The notes below the pieces were generated by a model. It did not search any database. It saw nothing but the letters and a program-made list of their open reading frames with translations, and was not told where the DNA came from. The position numbers were made by a program, and so were the translations under genes. Source: Coriobacteriales bacterium (GTDB lineage: Bacteria; Actinomycetota; Coriobacteriia; Coriobacteriales; UBA8131). Taken from it: a stretch of 8,846 bases of DNA. Below, in pieces: positions 1 to 6,962 of the stretch (position 1 is the first letter of the stretch; the number at the start of each line of letters is the position of its first letter). Location of the stretch: assembly GCA_031286975.1 (NCBI GenBank), contig JAITTM010000220.1, positions 1-8,846 of the forward strand. Reading direction: 5' to 3'.

Positions 1-908
1 CTTTGGCTTGCCCCGTAACGGTTGCCTCTGGCACCTTTGGCAGCGGCAGGGAGTATGCTGCACTCTGGGAGCAGATGCTCCCATCCGGCAAGGAGCAGCC
101 CCCGCTCTCACGGCTGGGAGCCGTCACTACCAAGGGAGTCTCACTGGCACCCTGGGCAGGCAACCCCGCGCCGCGCATCGCCGAGACCGCCAGCGGCATG
201 CTCAACTCCATCGGCTTGCAGAACCCCGGCGTTGAGGCATTCTGCCAAAACGACCTCGCCTGGTTGGCAGAGCAAGGCGTGCCGGTCATCGTCAATGTCT
301 GCGGCCACTCGCTTGAGGAATATGCCCGTGTGATCGAGCGCCTCGAGCAGGAGGCGGCGGTCAGTGCCTACGAGGTCAACATCTCCTGCCCCAATGTCGA
401 TTGTGGCGGTATGGCCTTTGGCACCGATCCAAAGCTGGCGGCACAGGTCACGGCACAGTGCAGACAGGCGACTCGGCGGCCTTTGATCGTCAAGCTTTCG
501 CCCAACGTGACAGATATAACCGTGATAGCCCGTGCCGTTGAGGCGGCGGGCGCCGATGCGCTCAGTCTTATCAACACGGTGACCGGCATGGCTATCGACA
601 GCAACACGCGCACGCCCGTCCTGGCGCGCGGTGTCGGCGGGCTTTCGGGGCCGGCAATCAAGCCGATTGCCCTGCATCTGGTGCATCAGACCTACAAAGC
701 CGTCACGATCCCCCTTTTGGGCATGGGCGGCATCACCACGGTCGAGGACATGATCGAGTTCTTCTTGGCCGGAGCCACCGCGGTTGCCATCGGCACGGCG
801 AACTTCACCGACCCTGTGCGCGTGCCGCACCTCATAGGCGAACTGCACGCCTGGTGCCAGGAGCACGACGTGCGTGCGATGGAAGAGTTGATTGGAGCAC
901 TCAAATGA
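1..908 (+). CDS. pyrD: Dihydroorotate dehydrogenase, class 1B catalytic subunit (partial, 5' end cut)
   Basis: Oxidises dihydroorotate to orotate on FMN in the cytoplasm, the fourth step of UMP synthesis. The visible 301 residues begin at the family's early VASGTFGSGREY block. The reading frame is open to the window edge, so roughly 10-15 N-terminal residues are missing, and the in-frame TTG at base 3 is probably internal. Seen: the NISCPN loop (residues 126-131 of the visible part) with Cys129, the usual class 1 active-site base; the IVKLSPN strand; SLINTVTG; and the C-terminal FMN-phosphate region GMGGI...AIGTANF. Class 1B enzymes pair with the Fe-S/FAD subunit PyrK, which would be expected just upstream, outside the window. 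The stop overlaps the pyrF start (ATGA), so the two are translated together. Class 1B rather than 1A or 2 is inferred from overall sequence resemblance and operon style. Confidence 0.96.
   Translation, partial: LACPVTVASGTFGSGREYAALWEQMLPSGKEQPPLSRLGAVTTKGVSLAPWAGNPAPRIAETASGMLNSIGLQNPGVEAFCQNDLAWLAEQGVPVIVNVCGHSLEEYARVIERLEQEAAVSAYEVNISCPNVDCGGMAFGTDPKLAAQVTAQCRQATRRPLIVKLSPNVTDITVIARAVEAAGADALSLINTVTGMAIDSNTRTPVLARGVGGLSGPAIKPIALHLVHQTYKAVTIPLLGMGGITTVEDMIEFFLAGATAVAIGTANFTDPVRVPHLIGELHAWCQEHDVRAMEELIGALK
894..897 (+). promoter_or_regulatory. Ribosome binding site of pyrF
   Basis: GGAG lies seven bases before the ATG at 905, inside the last codons of pyrD. It supports that ATG as the pyrF start over the in-frame GTG at 854, which would add 17 residues unlike the family N-terminus. 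Confidence 0.7.
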
Positions 909-1633
909 ATGCGGGAATAAATGCGGCTGCCGAGAAGATCATCGTTGCCTTGGATTGCTCGCCCGAGCAGGCGCGCCTTTTGGCTGCGCAATTGGCTGGG
1001 CATGCCAGCTGGCTCAAGGTGGGCATGACTTTGTTCTATGCGGCGGGGCCTCAGATCGTCCGTGAGTTCAAGGAGCGCGGCTTCAAGGTCTTTGTCGACC
1101 TCAAGCTGCATGACATCCCGCATCAGGTGCGTGGTGCGGCTCACTCGGTGGTGCTTGCCGGAGCCGATATGCTCACAGTTCACGCGATTGGCGGCTGCGC
1201 CATGATGGAGGCGGCGGCACAGGGCATCAAGGAGGCCGGGGAGCTTATGCCCGCCTTGACAAAGCGACCCATAAGCCTTGCCATCACGGTGCTCACCTCG
1301 ATGGATGCCGCGGCGCTTGCGGCTGGCGGCGTGACTCGCTCCCTGAGCGAGCAGGTGGCTGCGCTGGCGCTCCAGGCGCAGAGGGCAGGGCTTGACGGGG
1401 TGGTGGCCTCTCCACAGGAGGCAGCCCAGCTGCGCGAACTGCTGGGACCCCAGGCAGCTATCGTGACGCCGGGCGTGCGGCCGACTGGGGCTTCTGTTCA
1501 CGATCAATCCCGCGTGAGCACGCCTGCCGCGGCGCTGGCGGCAGGTGCCTCACATCTGGTCATAGGCCGTCCCATCACCGAGGCCGATGACCCTGCCGCA
1601 GCGTTTGATGCCATCGCGCAGGAGTTGGCATAG
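905..1633 (+). CDS. pyrF: Orotidine-5'-phosphate decarboxylase
   Basis: Decarboxylates OMP to UMP, the last step of de novo pyrimidine synthesis. It is a 242-residue TIM barrel of normal length for the bacterial group I family. Seen: Asp17 in VALDCS, Lys38 in WLKVG, and the catalytic DLKLHDIP block with Asp65, Lys67 and Asp70. The phosphate-binding loops TPGVRP (188-193) and GRPI (221-224) follow. All key residues are present, so the enzyme should be active. The start at 905 is chosen because it overlaps the pyrD stop by four bases, has GGAG seven bases upstream, and places the first strand (KIIVALD) at the usual distance from the N-terminus. The next gene starts 162 bases downstream. I see no convincing terminator in that gap, only a 5-bp hairpin at 1669-1682 without a T-run, so read-through into the permease gene is plausible. 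Confidence 0.97.
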   Translation: MNAGINAAAEKIIVALDCSPEQARLLAAQLAGHASWLKVGMTLFYAAGPQIVREFKERGFKVFVDLKLHDIPHQVRGAAHSVVLAGADMLTVHAIGGCAMMEAAAQGIKEAGELMPALTKRPISLAITVLTSMDAAALAAGGVTRSLSEQVAALALQAQRAGLDGVVASPQEAAQLRELLGPQAAIVTPGVRPTGASVHDQSRVSTPAAALAAGASHLVIGRPITEADDPAAAFDAIAQELA

Positions 1634-1783
1634 GGCATCAGCGCGGATCAAAGCGCCAGTCGCAGGCATCGTGGGCACACGAAAGGCTCGGACGCATAGC
1701 GGGCAATCAGGGGCGCCAAGAGTTCACAAACCAGCCTGATAGGTTGGTGAGAGCAAAGATCGTATACATCGGTAGGGCTATGG

Positions 1784-1790
1784 AAAGGAG
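1784..1790 (+). promoter_or_regulatory. Ribosome binding site of the uracil permease gene
   Basis: AAAGGAG ends five bases before the ATG at 1796. This near-consensus site favours that ATG over the second in-frame ATG at 1802. Confidence 0.7.
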
Positions 1791-1795
1791 AGGCA

Positions 1796-3151
1796 ATGGC
1801 TATGTTCAGTTGGAAGCTCCACGGGGACGGAAAGAAGATAGGGGCCGGGGAGGTCATCGCCCCTGACGAGCGCTTGTCGTGGGCACGCACCACCGGCATC
1901 GGGCTACAGCATATCGTGGCGATGTTTGGCGCGACCTTCCTCGTACCGCTGATAACGGGCTTCCCGCCCAACACCACGCTGTTCTTCTCGGCGATATCCA
2001 CCTTGCTCTTCCTTCTCATCACACGCAACAAGGTTCCCAGCTACCTTGGTTCATCGTTTGCCTTCATCGCGCCTATCATGGCCGCTACGGCCGGTGGGAA
2101 CTTGGGTGTCGCGACTTTTGGCATCGCCTGCACCGGCGTCCTGTTGGCGCTCGTCGGTCTACTGGTCATGCGGGTGGGGACGGGCTGGGTCAACAAACTG
2201 ATGCCGCCTGTCGTCACCGGTGTCATTGTGGCGCTCATCGGTTTTAACCTCGCCCCGGCAGCCTATAACAACTTCATGGCCTCACCGCTGGTTGCCCTCG
2301 TGACCTTTGGGGCTATCGTGCTAATCCAGGCACTCTCCAAGGGCATGCTCGGGCGCCTGTCCATCCTCGTGGGCGTGCTGATAGGGTATGCCTTTGCCGC
2401 GCTGAGCAACGAGGTTGATTTTGCCGCCATAGGCGCGGCCGATTGGGTTGGCCTGCCGACCTTCATACTGCCCGTGCCCGAGTGGAGCATCCTCCCGATG
2501 TTTCTGCCCGTTGTGCTGGTTTTGATCGCTGAGAATATCGGGCACGTGAAGTCTGTGGCGACGATGACCGCCAAGAACCTCGACGGCTCCATCGGTCGGG
2601 CGCTGTTCTCGGACGGTCTGGGCACGTTTTTGGCGGGCATGGGCGGTGGCTCAGGTACCACCACCTATGCCGAGAACATCGGGGTCATGGCGGCTACGCG
2701 GGTCTATTCGACCGCGGCCTACTATATCGCCGGTGCTGGTGCTTTGATTCTCTCACTTTGCCCCAAGTTCGGCGCTGCCATCAACACCATTCCTGCTGGT
2801 GTGTTGGGCGGCGTCTGCATCCTGCTCTATGGCATGATAGGCATGTTGGGTGTGCGCATCTGGGTGGAGAACAAGGTCGACTTCTCCAAACCCCTGAACA
2901 TCATCACCGGTGCCGTGCCTCTGGTTATCGGCATCGCTGACTTCACCTTCACCTTTGGCGCGGCCGCGGATGGTACCGGCGGTATCACCTTGGGCGGCAT
3001 CGCCATCGGATCGGTTGCGGCGTTGGTGCTATATCACCTGGTCAAGGTGCTACAAACAGCTCGCGGTATCGATATTGAGAAGAACCCCGCCCCCGTCGCA
3101 ACCTCAACGGCAGAGCAGGATCCAATCACCGCACCAGTTGCAACGGAATGA
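1796..3151 (+). CDS. uraA: Uracil permease, NCS2 (nucleobase:cation symporter-2) family
   Basis: Inner-membrane importer that takes up uracil, by analogy with E. coli UraA with a proton. The 451-residue protein is strongly hydrophobic and consistent with the 14-segment UraA fold. Residues matching the E. coli UraA substrate and proton site are visible: His39 in the first helix (GLQHIVAMFG), Glu246 and His250 in the AENIGH block, and Glu293 in TTYAENIG. The helix-8 motif AENIGH rather than the purine/xanthine pattern favours uracil as substrate. The hydrophilic N-terminus (about 30 residues) and the Pro/Thr/Ala-rich C-terminal tail (about 425-451) are probably cytoplasmic. Its position after pyrD-pyrF supports a pyrimidine salvage role. 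The 162-base leader could hold its own promoter or control element, but I could not recognise a PyrR-binding site. A close relative such as pyrP would have the same function. Confidence 0.93.
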   Translation: MAMFSWKLHGDGKKIGAGEVIAPDERLSWARTTGIGLQHIVAMFGATFLVPLITGFPPNTTLFFSAISTLLFLLITRNKVPSYLGSSFAFIAPIMAATAGGNLGVATFGIACTGVLLALVGLLVMRVGTGWVNKLMPPVVTGVIVALIGFNLAPAAYNNFMASPLVALVTFGAIVLIQALSKGMLGRLSILVGVLIGYAFAALSNEVDFAAIGAADWVGLPTFILPVPEWSILPMFLPVVLVLIAENIGHVKSVATMTAKNLDGSIGRALFSDGLGTFLAGMGGGSGTTTYAENIGVMAATRVYSTAAYYIAGAGALILSLCPKFGAAINTIPAGVLGGVCILLYGMIGMLGVRIWVENKVDFSKPLNIITGAVPLVIGIADFTFTFGAAADGTGGITLGGIAIGSVAALVLYHLVKVLQTARGIDIEKNPAPVATSTAEQDPITAPVATE

Positions 3152-3187
3152 CAATCGGGCACGAAGCCAAAACGCAGGGGTGAACCA

Positions 3188-3224
3188 AAACGAGTGGACG
3201 ACTTCACCGGTCGTCCACTCGTTT
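3188..3224. terminator. Bidirectional intrinsic terminator between convergent operons
   Basis: The arms 3188-3202 and 3210-3224 form a perfect 15-bp inverted repeat around a 7-base loop. The stem begins with an A run and ends with TTT, so each strand gives a GC-containing hairpin followed by T residues. The minus strand has the longer run (TTTT). It lies 36 bases after the uraA stop and about 75 bases after the stop of the opposing membrane-protein gene, the right place to end both transcripts. No other inverted repeat of this quality was seen in the window. Confidence 0.85.
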
Positions 3225-3299
3225 GCGCGTCTACCAAAATACATAACGCATGAAATGCCAGCAAGCCGCCCTCCAGTAAGCTGACTTGGCTCCTGCGGC

Positions 3300-3647
3300 T
3301 TAAAAGCGGTAGTAGCTTGTGCCGCCATTTTGAATCGCCGCGATAATCAGGGCGCCAAAGAATACGGCGAAGAGGATCGATACAATCACGCCAATCACAT
3401 ACCAGATAAGCGTTGCCCGTGCCCAGTTCTTCTTTGACTCAGGGGTGCTTGAACCAAAGCCCCATACAAAGAGCATGATAAAGCCCACCAGCGGGATGGC
3501 GGTCAAGAAGATGGTGAGAACCCAGTCGCCGAGCGTGACATCCTGATTGGCGGGAGCATATTGCTGGGGCATCCCCGGCTGGGGTGTTGGAGCATAGTTC
3601 TGCTGGTACTGCGGTTGCGGTGGTTGGGGCGTGTACTGATCTACCAT
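3300..3647 (-). CDS. Small Pro/Gln-rich two-helix membrane protein, unknown function
   Basis: A 115-residue protein that I cannot assign to a function. Residues 1-36 are a low-complexity tail rich in Pro, Gln and Tyr with almost no charge. Two hydrophobic segments follow, about 42-64 and 79-105, then a short polar end. The loop between the helices carries Lys72, Lys73 and Arg77, so by the positive-inside rule the loop would face the cytoplasm and both ends the outside; this topology is a weak inference. Similar small proteins with a proline-rich tail and two helices are common hypotheticals in Gram-positive bacteria. The start is the ATG 15 bases after the folD stop, with a modest TTGGAA site ahead of it, so it is probably the last gene of the folate operon transcript. 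A link to one-carbon metabolism is not shown. Confidence 0.8.
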   Translation of the reverse strand: MVDQYTPQPPQPQYQQNYAPTPQPGMPQQYAPANQDVTLGDWVLTIFLTAIPLVGFIMLFVWGFGSSTPESKKNWARATLIWYVIGVIVSILFAVFFGALIIAAIQNGGTSYYRF

Positions 3648-3662
3648 GGTGTTCCAATCTCT

Positions 3663-4517
3663 TTAGGGGCTGACGGACTTCTGCGCGGCTTCAACCACAT
3701 GCTTGACTAATACGCTTGTGGTTACCGTACCAACGCCTCCGGGTACGGGCGTGATGGCTCTAATGGTATCCAATACGCCCTCAAAGTCAACATCTCCCAC
3801 AAGAGAACCATCGTTTGCCATGTTGATTCCCACGTCTATGACCGTCTGCCCAGCGCGCAGGTAGCTTGCGTCGAGCAGCCTTGCCCGTCCCACGCAAGCA
3901 ATCACCACCTCGGCGGCAGCAACCACAGAGCGCAGGTCGGCGGTGCGTGAGTGCGCAACCGTCACGGTGGCATTCTTGCCCAGGAGCATCATGCTGACCG
4001 GTTTGCCAGCCACCAGACTGCGCCCCACGACCAGGGCATTCTTGCCCACGAGGTCGATGCCATAGTAGTCAAGTAGCTCCATGCAGGCCTGTGCGGTACA
4101 AGGGGCATAGCCGGTGGTCTTATCGGCAAACACGGCGGCAAGCGAGAGGTCACAGATGCCGTCGACGTCCTTCTCGGGAGCCAGGGCGTTGCACACAACA
4201 TCCTCATCGATATGCTGGGGCAGGGGGCGAAACAGGAGCACGCCGTGCACCGAGGCATCACCATTGAGCTTTTGGATAAGGGCGAGAAGCTCCGTCTGGG
4301 AGATGTTGGAGGTCAGGGTGATGTGTCTGACGGCAACCCCGACTTTCTCCGCACGTTTTGTCGCTCCTCGCTCATATGAGATGTCATCGCCGCGATCGCC
4401 TACGCGCACTATCGCCAGCGTGGGCTCGACTCCCTGCGCCTTGAGCATCTCTGTGTCGGCGGCGGTTTGCTTATCGAGCGCTTCGACCACCGGTGCCCCC
4501 TGCAATAATTCTGCCAT
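3663..4517 (-). CDS. folD: Methylenetetrahydrofolate dehydrogenase, FolD family, lacking key cyclohydrolase residues
   Basis: Interconverts methenyl-THF and methylene-THF with a nicotinamide cofactor, in the cytoplasm. The 284 residues match FolD over the whole length: an N-terminal catalytic domain (about 1-120), the KDVDG motif (116-120, with Asp119), a Rossmann domain with VVGRSLVAGKP, and the C-terminal TPVPGGVG. An ungapped comparison with the human enzyme around VGDRGDDISYERGATK keeps the active-site Tyr (Tyr48) but puts Ala52 where the catalytic Lys (human Lys56) should be. In the next block, VHGVLLFRPLP, Phe96 replaces the active-site Gln (human Gln100). These residues serve mainly the cyclohydrolase half-reaction, so this FolD is probably a dehydrogenase only, with FchA from the preceding gene supplying the other step. 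A good AAGGAG site lies four bases before the ATG. The gap from fchA is 46 bases. Confidence 0.95.
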   Translation of the reverse strand: MAELLQGAPVVEALDKQTAADTEMLKAQGVEPTLAIVRVGDRGDDISYERGATKRAEKVGVAVRHITLTSNISQTELLALIQKLNGDASVHGVLLFRPLPQHIDEDVVCNALAPEKDVDGICDLSLAAVFADKTTGYAPCTAQACMELLDYYGIDLVGKNALVVGRSLVAGKPVSMMLLGKNATVTVAHSRTADLRSVVAAAEVVIACVGRARLLDASYLRAGQTVIDVGINMANDGSLVGDVDFEGVLDTIRAITPVPGGVGTVTTSVLVKHVVEAAQKSVSP

Positions 4518-4563
4518 GGTACTCCTTCTATCTCATCTTGAACGGGCGAAAAGCCGTGCTCTT

Positions 4564-5196
4564 CTAGGCGAATCGGGCGGCGACATCGGTAAAAACCGCG
4601 TCGGCCTTCGTGACGTACGCGTCCAGCAGCACCTGTGCCTGGGCATTGATCTTCTCGGCAAAAACCCTGTCAGTCATCGCCTTGGTGTTGATGAAGACGT
4701 TGAGGCTGGCGCTGAGCAATGCTGCCTTGCAGAGGGCGACGCCGCAACCCACATCGCTGATGGCGAGAGCAGTGCCCTTGGCGGCGAACTGCTCGTGCAG
4801 GTCTATCGATTCACAGCAGCGCTCCATGATCTCAAGTGGCACGGCACAACATTCGCGCAGGCAGGCCTCCATGACCTGTGTCTTCGCGGCCTTCTGTTCA
4901 TTGGTTGTATTGGGCAGGCCATAGGCACGCGAGAGTGGCTCGAATACCTCGGCATCGCGGGCGACCAGCTCGAGTAAGGCTTGCTGCAGGGCATCCGCCT
5001 GCGCCTTGAGCGCAATCAGCTCTGCCTCGACAGCGGCATATTTGGGCTTGCCAACGGTGAGGCTGCCCACCATGTTGCCCAGTGCGGTGCCCAGGGCACC
5101 CACCAGGGCGGAGGCTCCGCCCCCACCGGGCACCGGTGCTTTGGATGCCAGGGCCTCGATGAACTCTTCGCAGGATGCAGACGTGAAACCAGCCAT
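4564..5196 (-). CDS. fchA: Methenyltetrahydrofolate cyclohydrolase, FTCD-C / FchA family
   Basis: Member of the formiminotransferase-cyclodeaminase C-terminal family. In acetogens and purine-fermenting clostridia FchA hydrolyses or forms methenyl-THF from formyl-THF, and in some organisms removes ammonia from formimino-THF. The 210-residue, mostly alpha-helical protein has the family length. Seen: SKAPVPGGGG (18-27) followed by a small-residue helix, and SDVGCG (147-152) where relatives usually have SDxGxx. NVFIN (166-170) is also typical. Placement between fhs and folD fits the step from formyl-THF to methenyl-THF. Its ATG shares a base with the fhs stop (TGATG), and there is no good Shine-Dalgarno sequence ahead, so translation probably depends on coupling to fhs. 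With no formiminotransferase or histidine-degradation genes nearby, the cyclohydrolase role is favoured over cyclodeaminase. Confidence 0.9.
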   Translation of the reverse strand: MAGFTSASCEEFIEALASKAPVPGGGGASALVGALGTALGNMVGSLTVGKPKYAAVEAELIALKAQADALQQALLELVARDAEVFEPLSRAYGLPNTTNEQKAAKTQVMEACLRECCAVPLEIMERCCESIDLHEQFAAKGTALAISDVGCGVALCKAALLSASLNVFINTKAMTDRVFAEKINAQAQVLLDAYVTKADAVFTDVAARFA

Positions 5197-6863
5197 CAGA
5201 ACAGCCCGCTGATCGTGCCGGTTGCGTCGACGTCGATGCGCTCCGCGCTGGGGATCTTGGGCAGACCGGGCATCGTCATGATGTCGCCGGTGAGCGCGAC
5301 GATGAAGCCGGCACCGGCACTGACCTTGAGGTTACGTACGGTGATCGTGAAGCCCGTGGGAGCGCCCAGCAGAGTGGGGTCATCCGAGAAACTATATTGG
5401 GTCTTGGCAACGCAGACCGGCAGACTGCCATAGCCCAGGTCAGTGAGTAGTTTTGCCTGCGCCTGGGCTGTGGCGGTCAGTTGCACGCCGTTGGCGTGGT
5501 AGATCCGCGTTGCTATCGCCTCGAGCTTCTCCGCGATGGAAAGGGAGGACTCGTAGGCGAAGCTGAAGTCGTTGGGCTCATCAACCAGGCGGATGACCTC
5601 TTTGGCGAGGGCGATGCCGCCTTCGCCACCCTTTGCCCAAACCTCGCTGAGAGCGACGTTGACACCCAGCGTTCGGCACCTGTCCTCCACCAGCCTGAGC
5701 TCGGCGGGCGTGTCGGTGGGAAAGGCGTTGAGGGCCACCACCACGGGAAGCCGGTAGACATCCTTGATGTTTGTGACATGCTGGAGCAGGTTGGGAAGCC
5801 CCGCTTCAAGCGCGGAGAGGTTCTCATCGTTGAGATCAGCCTTGGCAACGCCACCGTGATTCTTGAGTGCGCGAACCGTGGCGACGATGACGACTGCCGC
5901 GGGGCTCAGGTTGGCCAGACGGCACTTGATATCCAGGAACTTCTCCGCACCGAGGTCTGCCCCAAAGCCGGCCTCGGTGATGGCGTAATCGCCGAACTTG
6001 AGGGCAAGCTGTGTGGCCATGACCGAGTTGCAGCCGTGCGCGATGTTGGCAAAGGGGCCGCCGTGCACAAAGGCCGGCGTGCCTTCGAGGGTTTGTACCA
6101 GGTTGGGTTTCAGGGCATCTTTGAGCAGCGCGGCCATGGCACCCTGTGCCTTGAGGTCTGCTGCGGTGACCGGCTCACCCCTGCGGTTGTAGGCGACGAT
6201 GATGCGGGCACAGCGCTCCTTGAGGTCGGTGATCGAGCTGGATAGGCAAAGGATGGCCATGACCTCGGAGGCGACCGTGATGTCGAAGCTGTCCTCGCGC
6301 GGCACACCGTTAGTCATGCCGCCCAGGCCATCGATCAGGTAACGCAGTTGGCGGTCGTTCATATCAACGGCGCGATGCCAGGTGATATTCTTGGGGTCGA
6401 TATCGAGTTCGTTGCCTTGCTGGATATGGTTGTCGAGCATCGCCGCAAGCAGGTTGTTGGCCGCGCCGATGGCATGGAAGTCACCAGTGAAGTGCAGGTT
6501 GATGTCCTCCATGGGCACCACCTGCGCGTAGCCTCCGCCAGCTGCTCCGCCCTTGACGCCAAAGACCGGACCAAGCGAGGGCTCGCGCAAGGCGACAACC
6601 ACGTTCTTGCCCAGTTTGGCCAGGCCGTCTGCCAGGCCGACCGTTGTGGTGGTCTTGCCCTCACCGGCAGGGGTGGGGTTGATGGCGGTGACGAGCACCA
6701 GTTTGCCGTTGCTTGTGGCGGTATCGGTGAGGATGTTGTAGTCGATCTTGGCCTTGTAGTTGCCGTAGAGCTCCAGATATTTGGGGTCAATCGCGATCTT
6801 CTCCGCGATTTCTTGGATGGGCTCGGCTGTGTTGGCTTGGGCGATTTCGATGTCTGAGAGCAT
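5196..6863 (-). CDS. fhs: Formate--tetrahydrofolate ligase (formyl-THF synthetase)
   Basis: Joins formate to THF using ATP to give 10-formyl-THF, the entry point of the methyl branch of the Wood-Ljungdahl pathway. The 555 residues are full length for the monofunctional bacterial enzyme. Seen: the P-loop [12 protein letters not shown] (63-74), EPSLGPVFG (94-102), the signature [12 protein letters not shown] (117-128), [13 protein letters not shown] (268-280) and [13 protein letters not shown] (297-309). The start is an ATG preceded by a strong GGAGGA eight bases upstream. The gene lies 99 bases after the methyltransferase gene, the widest gap in this array, and overlaps fchA by one base. The enzyme works in acetogens in the CO2-fixing direction. 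It is also found in heterotrophs for formyl-THF supply or in reverse to make ATP, so its presence alone does not prove acetogenesis. Confidence 0.98.
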   Translation of the reverse strand: MLSDIEIAQANTAEPIQEIAEKIAIDPKYLELYGNYKAKIDYNILTDTATSNGKLVLVTAINPTPAGEGKTTTTVGLADGLAKLGKNVVVALREPSLGPVFGVKGGAAGGGYAQVVPMEDINLHFTGDFHAIGAANNLLAAMLDNHIQQGNELDIDPKNITWHRAVDMNDRQLRYLIDGLGGMTNGVPREDSFDITVASEVMAILCLSSSITDLKERCARIIVAYNRRGEPVTAADLKAQGAMAALLKDALKPNLVQTLEGTPAFVHGGPFANIAHGCNSVMATQLALKFGDYAITEAGFGADLGAEKFLDIKCRLANLSPAAVVIVATVRALKNHGGVAKADLNDENLSALEAGLPNLLQHVTNIKDVYRLPVVVALNAFPTDTPAELRLVEDRCRTLGVNVALSEVWAKGGEGGIALAKEVIRLVDEPNDFSFAYESSLSIAEKLEAIATRIYHANGVQLTATAQAQAKLLTDLGYGSLPVCVAKTQYSFSDDPTLLGAPTGFTITVRNLKVSAGAGFIVALTGDIMTMPGLPKIPSAERIDVDATGTISGLF

Positions 6864-6871
6864 GTGTTGTT

Positions 6872-6877
6872 TCCTCC
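6872..6877 (-). promoter_or_regulatory. Strong ribosome binding site of fhs
   Basis: On the minus strand GGAGGA lies eight bases before the fhs ATG, in the 99-base gap after the methyltransferase gene. It is the most consensus-like site in the array, in line with the high enzyme levels usually needed for formyl-THF synthetase. I could not identify a clear promoter or terminator in the rest of the gap (6864-6962). Confidence 0.65.
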
Positions 6878-6962
6878 GTATTCGATCGTGATTTGCCAGA
6901 TGGATCCTGGTTGCTCGGGTGCGGCGCGCAGCATGGCCTATGCGTCCAAACCCGAATGAGGG

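Noticed and set aside
141..1507. Two long minus-strand open frames (241 and 271 residues) opposite pyrD and pyrF
   Set aside because: They lie antisense to well-conserved enzymes, have His/Arg-rich compositions typical of GC-rich shadow frames, resemble no family and lack convincing ribosome binding sites.
1763..1768. TATACA as a possible -10 box ahead of uraA
   Set aside because: No -35-like hexamer lies at a suitable distance, so a promoter call is not supported.
3263..3301. 7-bp inverted repeat AAGCCGC/GCGGCTT at the end of the small membrane-protein gene
   Set aside because: The stem is short, the loop is 25 bases, and there is no T-run; the 15-bp element nearby explains termination better.
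4114..4977. Plus-strand 287-residue open frame across the folD-fchA junction
   Set aside because: It is antisense to two real genes and their spacer, with composition that changes abruptly at the gene boundaries, as expected of a chance frame.
5481..6857. Plus-strand open frames of 254 and 169 residues opposite fhs
   Set aside because: They are mirror frames of the fhs codons. fhs is conserved over its whole length, and these frames show no recognisable domain.
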